This document shows, one piece after another, positions 1 through 5,129 of a stretch of DNA of 5,129 nucleotides. Position numbers and translations under genes: made by a program. The notes below the pieces were generated by a model. It was not told where the DNA came from. It searched no databases and was given only the letters and a program-made list of their open reading frames with translations. Origin of the DNA: Limisphaerales bacterium (GTDB lineage: Bacteria > Verrucomicrobiota > Verrucomicrobiia > Limisphaerales > UBA11358); contig PKZR01000159.1 in assembly GCA_003133815.1 (NCBI GenBank), positions 1 to 5,129 of the forward strand. Direction: 5' to 3'. Each line of letters opens with the position of its first letter. Position 1 is the first letter of the stretch.

Positions 1-541
1 TGAGTTCATCCGGAAAGTTGAACAGCCTGGACAGCTTCTCATTTTGAAGAATTTTCCGGCCCCGGTCGTCCACCACCAGGATGGCGTCCGGGGAGGAGTT
101 CAACTGCGCTTCAAGCAAGGCCGTCTTCATGCGCAACTCCTGGTCGGTGAGCCTGCGTTCGTCGCGCAAACGCTTTTTTTCCAGGGCCTGCTCCACGGCG
201 GCTCCAAGACGCGCGACCCTGTCCTTGAGAAGATAGTCTGTGGCACCGTGCTTCATGGCTTCCACGGCGACCTCCTCGCCCATGGTTCCAGAAATGAGGA
301 TGAACGGGATGTCCAGATGAGTTTTCTGCAACAGTTTCGCCGCCTGCAGGCCGTTGAAATGCGGCATGGAATAATCCGAAATGATGATGTCCGGTGAATT
401 TTCCAGTCCGGCCAGGAAGTCCGGTTCGTTATCCACGAGCTTCCATTTGGGATCGAAGCCGGCCCGGCGCAGCCCGGCCAGAAGCAGCTCGGCATCGTCC
501 TGCGAATCCTCGACGATCAATATGTTCAATGGCCTCGTCAT
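1..541 (-). CDS. REC-PAS signalling protein, N-terminal part (runs off the window)
   Basis: The first 180 residues of a longer protein are visible. Residues 5-122 form a CheY-like receiver domain: acidic residues E11/D12, phospho-acceptor D56 in ISDYSMP, S84 in the ISGT motif, and K106 in YLLKD. All key residues are present, so it should accept phosphate. The wording around SGTMGEEVAVEAMKHGATDY is typical of receivers that front PAS-containing sensor proteins. A charged, probably helical linker (about 113-145) follows, and then a PAS domain begins (NSSPDAILVVDDRGRKILQNEKL). The window ends inside this PAS, so whether a kinase, GGDEF or other output domain follows cannot be seen. The ATG at 541 comes 10 bases after the stop of the Rcp1-like regulator and has no strong ribosome binding site. 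This suggests it is the last visible gene of the same operon. No signal peptide or membrane segment is seen in this part, so the protein looks cytoplasmic. Confidence 0.88.
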   Translation of the reverse strand, partial: MTRPLNILIVEDSQDDAELLLAGLRRAGFDPKWKLVDNEPDFLAGLENSPDIIISDYSMPHFNGLQAAKLLQKTHLDIPFILISGTMGEEVAVEAMKHGATDYLLKDRVARLGAAVEQALEKKRLRDERRLTDQELRMKTALLEAQLNSSPDAILVVDDRGRKILQNEKLSRLFNFPDEL

Positions 542-551
542 TATTGTCCGG

Positions 552-998
552 TCATGATTTTGAGGGCTGGTTGAGCAGCAGCCAGTACATCCCGAGTTCC
601 TGAACGGCGGCGGCAAAGCTCTCGAAATTTACGGGCTTGACGACATAGCTGTTGACGCCCAGATCGTAGCTTTCGACAAGGTCTTTTTCCTCCTTGGACG
701 AAGTCAGCATGACAACCGGAATCGTTTTTGTGCGTGCATCGCCTTTCATGAGTTTCAGCACTTCCTTGCCGCCAACCTTGGGAAGATTCAGGTCCAGCAG
801 AATCAACTTTGGAGGATTCTCGAATTTTCGCCCGGCAAACGCCCCCCTGCAAAAGATGAATTCCAGCGCCTCCGCACCGTCGCGGACAACCTGGATGCGG
901 TTGGCCAGGTTTGCCTTGCGCAATGAACGCAGGGTCATCTCCATGTCATCCATGTTGTCCTCGACCAGCAGTATTTCCACTTCGCCTGATTCCTTCAT
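552..998 (-). CDS. Rcp1-like single-domain response regulator
   Basis: This 148-residue protein is a stand-alone receiver domain with no output domain. Visible residues are E13/D14 and D17/D18 (metal-binding acidic cluster), D69 in LILLDLNLP (phospho-acceptor), T99 in MLTSS, and K121-P122. The sequence pattern (EILLVEDNxDD, FIFCRG, LDLNLPKVGG, VVKPVNF) is that of the Rcp1 family, which receives phosphate from phytochrome-type kinases such as Cph1. The start chosen is the ATG at 998. It overlaps the kinase stop as ATGA and has a GGAGGG ribosome binding site 11 bases upstream. A longer reading from 1064 in this frame would run through the kinase end and adds only non-homologous residues. With no output domain, it probably acts as a phosphate relay or through protein contacts. 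It is about half identical, without gaps, to the receiver part of the XRE fusion at 2962-3675. Confidence 0.93.
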   Translation of the reverse strand: MKESGEVEILLVEDNMDDMEMTLRSLRKANLANRIQVVRDGAEALEFIFCRGAFAGRKFENPPKLILLDLNLPKVGGKEVLKLMKGDARTKTIPVVMLTSSKEEKDLVESYDLGVNSYVVKPVNFESFAAAVQELGMYWLLLNQPSKS

Positions 999-2545
999 GA
1001 TTTGTTTTGCCCTCCGATGGTGAAATAAAAAGCCGCTCCGTGGCCGACTTCCGCCTGTGCCCACACGCGTCCTCCGTGACGGTGAACAATCCGTTGAACA
1101 ATCGCCAGGCCCACGCCCGTGCCTTCAAATTCATCGGCGTTGTGCAGCCGCTGGAAAACAGTGAAGAGCTTGTCTGCATATTGCATGTCGAAGCCATCTC
1201 CATTGTCTTTCACAAAATAGACGTTTTCGCAATTAATGTGGTTGGAGCCGATTTCAATGACAGCCGGTTTGCGGCCGCGCGAGTATTTGATCGCATTGGA
1301 AAGCAGGTTCACCCAGACCTGTTTCAGCAACGCCGGATCGCCGTGACAGGGGGGCAGGTCGCCGACTTTGATTTCAATCTCACGGCCCTCGCGCTGCGGA
1401 TTCAATTCTTCGAGTGCGTTTTGCACCAGCCTGATGGAATCCACGATTTGGCGGTTCACGGATTTCCGGTTTACCCGTGAGAATGCCAGCAGGTCATCAA
1501 TCAAATCGCCCATCCGCTGTCCTCCGTTGCGAATCCGTTCCAGATAGCGTCTGCACTCTTCGGGCAGCTGATGGGAATATTCTTCCAGCACGATTTCGGC
1601 AAATCCGTTTACGGCGCGCAGCGGTGCGCGCAGGTCATGGGAGACGGAATAGCTGAACGCCTCCAATTCCTTGTTGGCGGCCTCCAGTTCAGCGGTGCGC
1701 TCGACGACACGCTGCTCAAGCTGGATGTTCAATTGGTTGATTTTATCCCTTGCCGCTTTGCGCTCGGTGATGTCTTCGGAAAAGATGATGATGCCGCCGA
1801 TCGCGCCGTCCCCCTGGCGCCACGGCCGGACCTCCCAGCGAATCCAGTCCGTGATGCCGTCGGCACGGAGGAAGGCCTCTTCGTCGCATTTTTCGATTGC
1901 CCCCTTCAGACAGCGCTGGTGAACGTCTTTCCACCGCTGCGGGATTTCAGGAAAGACCTTGTAATGACTCAAGCCGACGATCGATTGATCGCCGAGATGG
2001 TAAACTTCCATCCAGCGCCGGCTGACGACCAGATATTTCATGTCACGGTCGAACATGGCGATGGCCGCAGGACTGTACTCTGCGTAAAGGCGCAATTGCT
2101 CCTCCCTTTCCCGCAGCACGCCCTCCATCCGTCTGCGCTCGGTGATGTCACGCGCAATTTTTGAAGCACCGATGATTTTGCCGCTGCTGTCCCTGAGCGG
2201 AGAAATGGTCACTGAAACTTCAACTGGTTTTCCGTCCTTGCGAATCCGGACGGTTTCAAAATGATCAACTCTTTCGCCCCGGCTGATGCGCGCGAGTATT
2301 TCCGGTTCTTCATCGGCGCGTTCCGGCGGAATGAGCATCTGCATCGGCCTGCCAATGGCTTCCTGTTCCGCATAGCCAAAAACGTTTTCCGCGCCATGAT
2401 TCCAACTGCTGATGATGCCGTTCAGGTTTTTGCTGATGATCGCGTCGTCCGAAGATTCGACAATTGCCGACAATTGAATTGAAGCCGTTTTCGCCCGTTC
2501 ACTTAGCGCATCATTGACCTTTTCGTTGTGACGATGGCGGCTCAT
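995..2545 (-). CDS. Cytoplasmic PAS-PAS sensor histidine kinase with a Cph1-like transmitter
   Basis: This 516-residue soluble kinase has no membrane segment or signal peptide. PAS domain 1 spans about residues 20-136 (AIVESSDDAIISKN to ARDITERRRM), and PAS domain 2 about 147-262, ending SEDITERKAA. A coiled coil (about 262-296) leads into the HisKA domain, with phospho-acceptor H303 in SYSVSHDLRAPL. The HATPase_c domain follows: N-box with N413 and N417 (NLLSNAIKYS), G1 box DNGDGFD (447-453), F box FTVFQRLH (461-468), and G2 box GTGVGLAIV (475-483). All catalytic motifs are intact. The transmitter resembles those of cyanobacterial-type phytochrome kinases, but there is no GAF/PHY photosensory region, so the PAS ligand or signal is unknown. 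The ATG at 2545 is fixed by an in-frame TGA four codons upstream and overlaps the stop of the PAS-remnant ORF. The gene ends in a 4-base overlap with the Rcp1-like regulator, its likely phosphate acceptor. Confidence 0.95.
   Translation of the reverse strand: MSRHRHNEKVNDALSERAKTASIQLSAIVESSDDAIISKNLNGIISSWNHGAENVFGYAEQEAIGRPMQMLIPPERADEEPEILARISRGERVDHFETVRIRKDGKPVEVSVTISPLRDSSGKIIGASKIARDITERRRMEGVLREREEQLRLYAEYSPAAIAMFDRDMKYLVVSRRWMEVYHLGDQSIVGLSHYKVFPEIPQRWKDVHQRCLKGAIEKCDEEAFLRADGITDWIRWEVRPWRQGDGAIGGIIIFSEDITERKAARDKINQLNIQLEQRVVERTAELEAANKELEAFSYSVSHDLRAPLRAVNGFAEIVLEEYSHQLPEECRRYLERIRNGGQRMGDLIDDLLAFSRVNRKSVNRQIVDSIRLVQNALEELNPQREGREIEIKVGDLPPCHGDPALLKQVWVNLLSNAIKYSRGRKPAVIEIGSNHINCENVYFVKDNGDGFDMQYADKLFTVFQRLHNADEFEGTGVGLAIVQRIVHRHGGRVWAQAEVGHGAAFYFTIGGQNKS
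1010..1015 (-). promoter_or_regulatory. Ribosome binding site for the Rcp1-like regulator
   Basis: GGAGGG on the minus strand lies inside the 3' end of the kinase gene, 11 bases before the ATG at 998. It settles the start of the small regulator and suggests that this gene can recruit ribosomes itself as well as being coupled to the kinase through the ATGA overlap. Confidence 0.7.
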
Positions 2546-2712
2546 GATGGCAATTCTTCACTGGGATGCTTTGAGTCGGCGCACAACCTGTCGTTTACGC
2601 TGGATATCTTTGCCAGCGGGCCGAAGATGGCCACGATGGCGTGTTCATCAAGGGCGGCCTTCAGGTCGTCAATTTCCCTGAGCGAGGCTTTTAATTGTTG
2701 TTCGGCCTGCAT
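2542..2712 (-). pseudogene. Truncated PAS-domain remnant, 56-codon ORF coupled to the kinase
   Basis: A short open frame starts at the ATG at 2712 and ends at a TGA that overlaps the kinase ATG as ATGA. Its product (56 residues) reads as a charged helix (about 5-20, KASLREIDDLKAAL) followed by the opening strands of a PAS domain: LDEHAIVAIFGPLAKI, then SVNDRLCADSKHPSEEL. This matches, with many substitutions, the common PAS opening of the type ALDEHAIVAITDPQGKITYVND..C..SKYSREELLGQDHR that I recall from multi-PAS kinases. The match stops exactly where LGQDHR should follow, and none of the rest of the domain is present. It cannot fold as a complete PAS domain. Most likely it is the decayed front of a former PAS domain. 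It may still be translated as a leader that delivers ribosomes to the kinase, whose own start has only a weak ribosome binding site. An in-frame TAA lies just upstream, and no clear ribosome binding site precedes the ATG. Confidence 0.6.
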
Positions 2713-2961
2713 ACTGCATAGTATTTAACGAACTATAATCCTGTCGCAGACATAAAACGCTGCGAGTCAAACCGTCAATGGAAACTGGCATCTCTGACCA
2801 TGTGTGAACCTTGGAAGAAGTTGTAGCCATGATGGACGTGGCCGCAAATGGGGTAATACCCGAACAAAAGCAAAATGATACAATACCCTGCATACGTCTG
2901 GTTTTACAACCGTTTGCTCATCCGTGCCGGCTGGACGTTTAATTAAACATCCGTCGGGAAA
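2713..2961. other. Gap between the XRE-receiver gene and the kinase operon
   Basis: These 249 bases hold no convincing gene. On the minus strand, TATAGT (2737-2732) lies about 20 bases before the PAS-remnant ATG and resembles a -10 box, but the matching -35 position (GCGTTT) is poor. A TTGACG (2778-2773) is too far from it to pair. A promoter for the kinase operon is likely in this stretch but cannot be fixed. A perfect small inverted repeat, GGGTA-A-TACCC, sits at 2851-2861, and a hairpin sits at 2933-2952. Confidence 0.5.
2933..2952 (-). terminator. Hairpin after the XRE-receiver gene, possible weak terminator
   Basis: In the minus-strand transcript, GGAUGUUU-AAUU-AAACGUCC forms an 8-base-pair stem (one G-U pair) with a 4-base loop, beginning 9 bases after the stop codon at 2962. 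On the plus strand the same position is a C-A mismatch, so pairing is better on the strand that carries the gene. No U-run follows. It is therefore more likely a weak or factor-assisted terminator, or a 3'-end stabiliser, than a classic intrinsic terminator. Confidence 0.35.
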
Positions 2962-3675
2962 TTACGTCCGCACCTTTTGTGTGTTTTGCTTCAAAGGTTT
3001 GACGAGCGCCCAATCGAGGTTCAACTGCGGCGTGGCCTTGCACAACCTCTGAAAATCCACCGGCTTGAGAATATAATTGTCAGCGCCAAGTCGGCGGCAT
3101 TCGGCAAAGTCGGATCCGTCCTGGGAGGAGGTTAAAATCACAACCGGTATCTGCCATGTCCTTTTGTCCTCCTTGAGCCGGCGCAACACGTCCAGCCCGG
3201 ACACCTTGGGCAGGTTCAAGTCCAGCAGGATGACCTGGGGGATTTCCATCTTGCTGCGCTGGGAATGCCTGCCCTTGCAAAATATATAGTCCAGCGCCTC
3301 CTCGCCGTCTTTCACGACCTGGACATGGTTGGTAAAGCGTGCCTTCTTGAATGCGTTCAAGGTCAGTTCCGCATCATCCGCATTGTCTTCCACCAGGAGA
3401 ATCTCCACCAGATCCTTGTCGCGGCCGTTTCCGGTGTATGTCATTCCATCATGAAGAAGCGGTTGCGGGAACAAGGCTGAGACAGACACTTCCAGCGCCC
3501 CCGCCAGCCTTTCGATGCTCTCCAAAGACAAATTCCTCGTGCCCCGTTCTATGTCGGAAACGTAGGTCCTGTGCAACGCCGCACGTTCCGCCAGCTCCTC
3601 CTGGGAAATTCCCAAAAGCTTCCTGAAGCCGCGAACGGATGCCCCGAAGACTTTTTTTACATCAATGCTTGTCAC
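2962..3675 (-). CDS. XRE-family HTH protein fused to an Rcp1-like receiver domain
   Basis: The 237 residues form two parts. Residues 8-70 are an XRE/Cro-type helix-turn-helix: VRGFRKLLGISQEELAERA, then LHRTYVSDIERG, then SLESIERLAGALEVSVSALF. The LHRTYVSDIERGTRN segment holds the likely recognition helix. After a linker (about 71-88), residues 90-212 form a complete receiver domain: E96/D97 and D100/D101, phospho-acceptor D152 in ILLDLNLPKVSG, T182 in ILTSS, and K204-P205. The receiver belongs to the Rcp1 family and is a close paralogue of the regulator at 552-998. Most DNA-binding response regulators place the receiver first; here the order is reversed. The GTG at 3675 is chosen because an in-frame TAA lies four codons upstream and the helix-turn-helix begins within ten residues. 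The ATG two bases before it is out of frame and meets a stop at once. No ribosome binding site is evident. It probably controls transcription in response to phosphorylation, with its own divergent region as a candidate target (inference). Confidence 0.92.
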   Translation of the reverse strand: MTSIDVKKVFGASVRGFRKLLGISQEELAERAALHRTYVSDIERGTRNLSLESIERLAGALEVSVSALFPQPLLHDGMTYTGNGRDKDLVEILLVEDNADDAELTLNAFKKARFTNHVQVVKDGEEALDYIFCKGRHSQRSKMEIPQVILLDLNLPKVSGLDVLRRLKEDKRTWQIPVVILTSSQDGSDFAECRRLGADNYILKPVDFQRLCKATPQLNLDWALVKPLKQNTQKVRT

Positions 3676-3772
3676 ATGAAAGTTTTATAATGGATTGATA
3701 AAACTGAACACATCGTAACAGCCTCAGCAACAGACTATAAGTGTCCCCTGCATTTTTTATAAACAGGATTAT

Positions 3773-3791
3773 ATTTCAATATACCTGAAAT
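3773..3791. repeat. Inverted repeat ATTTCA-N7-TGAAAT, possible operator
   Basis: Perfect 6-base arms are separated by 7 bases in the AT-rich divergent region, about 40 bases upstream of the gap -35 box. Part of it (ATATTTCAATA, 3771-3781) is repeated exactly at 3882-3892. This could be a binding site for the divergently encoded XRE-receiver protein, but AT-rich DNA produces such repeats by chance. Confidence 0.3.
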
Positions 3792-3830
3792 TTACCAAGA
3801 CGCAAACGTCGTTCGACTCTCAATTCTTTA

Positions 3831-3858
3831 TTGACCCTTTGTCGCGTGTTGTTAGAAT
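3831..3858 (+). promoter_or_regulatory. Sigma-70-type promoter of gap
   Basis: A -35 box TTGACC (3831-3836) and a -10 box TAGAAT (3853-3858) are separated by 16 bases. Each box matches the consensus at five of six positions. Transcription would begin near 3865, giving a leader of about 40 bases before the gap start codon. Confidence 0.65.
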
Positions 3859-3874
3859 TTCTTTTTAGTTTTGG

Positions 3875-3889
3875 TGAAACAATATTTCA
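3875..3889. repeat. Inverted repeat TGAAA-N5-TTTCA in the gap leader, possible operator
   Basis: Perfect 5-base arms lie just after the predicted transcription start and before the ribosome binding site. It shares the TGAAA/TTTCA arms and the 11-base ATATTTCAATA word with the repeat at 3773-3791, in the opposite arm order. A protein bound here could block gap transcription; this is unproven. Confidence 0.3.
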
Positions 3890-3891
3890 AT

Positions 3892-3896
3892 AAGGA
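3892..3896 (+). promoter_or_regulatory. Ribosome binding site of gap
   Basis: AAGGA lies 9 bases before the ATG at 3906 in an otherwise A-rich leader. This supports that ATG as the start. Confidence 0.75.
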
Positions 3897-3905
3897 AAAA
3901 ATAAT

Positions 3906-4970
3906 ATGGCAGTCAAAGTAGCAATCAACGGGTTCGGTCGCATTGGTCGCCTGGTCTTCCGCGCCATCGCCGAACAGGGCCTTCTCGGCAAGGAAGTCGA
4001 AGTCGTCGCGGTTGGGGACATTGTTCCCGCCGACAACCTCGCCTACCTGCTCAAATACGATTCCACCCAGGGTCGCTTCGCCGGCACGGTCGGCTCGAAG
4101 AAATCTGCCGCCGACAAGACGGAGGACGACGTGCTCATCGTCAATGGCAAGGAAATTTTCGTTGTCAGCGCGAAGACTCCGGCGGAATTGCCGTGGAAAA
4201 AGTTCGGCGTGGACGTGGTCATCGAATCCACCGGCCTATTCACCGACGCCGACAAGGCGAACCCCAAATCAGCCTACGGCCACATCACAGCGGGCGCCAA
4301 GAAGGTCATCATCTCCGCCCCGGCCAAGAACGAGGACATCACGGTTGTCGTCGGCGTCAATCACGAGAAGTATGATGCGGCCAAGCATCATGTGGTTTCA
4401 AACGCAAGCTGCACCACGAACTGCCTCGCGCCCGTCGTCCACGTTTTGCTCAAGGAAGGTTTCGGCATCGAGGAAGGCTTGATGACGACGATTCACAGCT
4501 ACACCGCCACGCAGAAAACCGTGGACGGCCCGAGCAAGAAGGATTGGAAGGGCGGCCGCAGCGCGGCAATCAACATCATTCCGTCCACCACCGGCGCGGC
4601 CAAGGCTGTTGCGCTCGTTTGCCCCGAAGTCAAGGGCAAGCTGACCGGCATGTCGTTCCGTGTGCCCACGCCGACGGTTTCCGTCGTTGACCTGACGGTG
4701 AAGACCGTGAAGGACACCAGCTACGCCGAAATCTCCGCTGCGGTCAAGAAGGCCAGCGAGACTTATCTCAAGGGCATCCTCGAATGGACGGACGACGAAG
4801 TGGTGAGCAGCGATTTCATCCACAGCAAATCCTCCTCAATCTTCGACGCCGGTTCGGGCATCGAACTGAACAAGCGTTTCTTCAAGCTCGTGAGCTGGTA
4901 TGACAACGAGTGGGGCTACAGCTGCCGCGTGGCCGACCTGCTGAAGTTCATGATCGGCAAGGGCCTGTAA
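3906..4970 (+). CDS. gap: Glyceraldehyde-3-phosphate dehydrogenase, GapA type
   Basis: This is a complete 354-residue cytoplasmic GAPDH. It converts glyceraldehyde 3-phosphate, phosphate and NAD+ to 1,3-bisphosphoglycerate in glycolysis, and the reverse in gluconeogenesis; the family works as a homotetramer. The Rossmann start INGFGRIGRLVFRA is at residues 7-20. D38 (VGDIVPADN) sits where NAD-dependent enzymes carry the Asp that disfavours NADP. The active-site loop SNASCTTNCLAP places the catalytic Cys at 169, and His197 (TTIHSYT) is its partner. The segment TVDGPSKKDWKGGR (205-218) is typical of GapA/GapC glycolytic enzymes, and the C-terminus WYDNEWGYSCRVADL is canonical. It is about 20 residues longer than usual, partly through an insertion near 63-75 (KKSAADKTEDD), a variation found in some bacterial lineages. 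The strong upstream promoter and ribosome binding site and the terminator just downstream indicate that it is transcribed alone and at a high level. Confidence 0.98.
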   Translation: MAVKVAINGFGRIGRLVFRAIAEQGLLGKEVEVVAVGDIVPADNLAYLLKYDSTQGRFAGTVGSKKSAADKTEDDVLIVNGKEIFVVSAKTPAELPWKKFGVDVVIESTGLFTDADKANPKSAYGHITAGAKKVIISAPAKNEDITVVVGVNHEKYDAAKHHVVSNASCTTNCLAPVVHVLLKEGFGIEEGLMTTIHSYTATQKTVDGPSKKDWKGGRSAAINIIPSTTGAAKAVALVCPEVKGKLTGMSFRVPTPTVSVVDLTVKTVKDTSYAEISAAVKKASETYLKGILEWTDDEVVSSDFIHSKSSSIFDAGSGIELNKRFFKLVSWYDNEWGYSCRVADLLKFMIGKGL

Positions 4971-4988
4971 GCGAAATCGAAATTCACG

Positions 4989-5026
4989 ACGGCGGACTGG
5001 AAACAGTCCGCCGTTTTTTCTTTTTT
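4989..5026 (+). terminator. Strong intrinsic terminator of gap
   Basis: An 11-base-pair perfect stem (ACGGCGGACTG / CAGTCCGCCGT) is capped by a GAAA loop and followed by T6-C-T6. It begins 18 bases after the gap stop codon. The last T-run overlaps the stop codon of the convergent accD-like gene. In the opposite direction the hairpin lacks a T-run, so it is mainly a plus-strand terminator. Confidence 0.93.
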
Positions 5027-5129
5027 ACAATGCGGCTGCGATCTTTTTTCCGGCGGTGAGAAAATCCAGATACGAAATGAGCTGGGCCTTCATTTCCTTG
5101 CGCGAAACAATCGAGTCAATCAGGCCGTG
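5025..5129 (-). CDS. accD: Probable acetyl-CoA carboxylase carboxyltransferase beta subunit, C-terminus
   Basis: Only the last 34 residues are present, beginning HGLIDSIVSRKEMKAQLISY and ending TAGKKIAAAL at a TAA. The pattern HG-[LM/I]-[ILV]-D-x-[IV]-V-x-R-x-[ED]-[ML]-[KR]-x-x-[IL] is how AccD proteins end: the beta carboxyltransferase subunit that, with AccA, moves the carboxyl group from biotin to acetyl-CoA to make malonyl-CoA for fatty acid synthesis. Other crotonase-fold carboxyltransferase subunits (for example propionyl-CoA carboxylase beta) have different ends, but so short a piece cannot exclude them fully. The gene is convergent with gap, and its stop lies inside the T-run of the gap terminator. 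Confidence 0.72.
   Translation of the reverse strand, partial: HGLIDSIVSRKEMKAQLISYLDFLTAGKKIAAAL

Noticed and set aside
1007..1480. A 157-codon plus-strand open frame opposite the kinase transmitter region
   Set aside because: It is antisense to the conserved HATPase motifs, with no independent start signal or family match.
1571..2164. A 197-codon plus-strand open frame opposite the kinase gene
   Set aside because: It lies wholly antisense to the intact kinase, has no recognisable domain, and is expected from the GC-rich codon pattern of the true gene.
2851..2861. Small inverted repeat GGGTA-A-TACCC as a possible operator
   Set aside because: It is a single short site with no second copy in the window and no promoter it clearly overlaps; chance is a sufficient explanation.
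2669..2893. A 74-codon minus-strand open frame overlapping the gap and the PAS remnant
   Set aside because: Its protein is unrecognisable and rich in Ser, Thr and Cys. It overlaps the PAS-remnant ORF in another frame, and the remnant frame is the one with family resemblance.
2919..2954. CATCCGT repeated at 2919-2925 and 2948-2954
   Set aside because: A seven-base direct repeat with only two copies is within chance; there is no sign of an attachment site or target duplication.
3799..3810. GACG-CAAA-CGTC inverted repeat upstream of the gap promoter
   Set aside because: Four-base arms are too short to support an operator or hairpin.
4398..4823. A 141-codon minus-strand open frame opposite gap
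   Set aside because: It is antisense to strongly conserved GAPDH coding sequence and shows no recognisable motif.

Overview
The window looks like ordinary chromosomal DNA from a free-living bacterium with moderately high GC in its genes and AT-rich gaps between them. The rich mix of PAS and receiver-domain signalling proteins, the style of the PAS and Rcp1-like receiver sequences, and the GapA-type GAPDH facing an accD-like gene suggest Verrucomicrobia (Pedosphaera/Limisphaerales-like). That placement is an inference from familiarity, not a search result. No mobile element, CRISPR array, tRNA or rRNA was seen.

Layout. Positions 1-3675 hold a signalling block, all on the minus strand. In transcription order it contains: an XRE helix-turn-helix protein fused to an Rcp1-like receiver domain (3675-2962); a 249-base gap with a hairpin just after that gene; a 56-codon remnant of a PAS domain (2712-2542); a soluble PAS-PAS histidine kinase (2545-995); a stand-alone Rcp1-like response regulator (998-552); and the start of a REC-PAS protein that runs off the window (541-1). 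The PAS remnant, kinase and regulator are joined by two ATGA stop/start overlaps, and the REC-PAS gene starts 10 bases after the regulator. These four are very probably one operon.

A 230-base AT-rich divergent region (3676-3905) follows. It carries a good sigma-70-type promoter and ribosome binding site for gap, plus two TGAAA/TTTCA inverted repeats that share an 11-base direct repeat. The gap gene (3906-4970, plus strand) encodes a complete glycolytic glyceraldehyde-3-phosphate dehydrogenase. It ends at a strong intrinsic terminator whose T-run overlaps the stop codon of a convergent gene, probably accD (5129-5025, minus strand, only the C-terminus present).

How the genes may work together (inference). 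The kinase has a phytochrome-type transmitter without a photosensory module and would phosphorylate the small regulator encoded next to it. The XRE-receiver fusion carries a close paralogue of that regulator (about half identical over 120 ungapped residues by eye). The same kinase could therefore also feed a DNA-binding output. The most unusual items are the XRE-receiver fusion with its domains in reverse of the usual order, and the decayed PAS leader ORF coupled to the kinase. I see no clear sign of a wholly new system.
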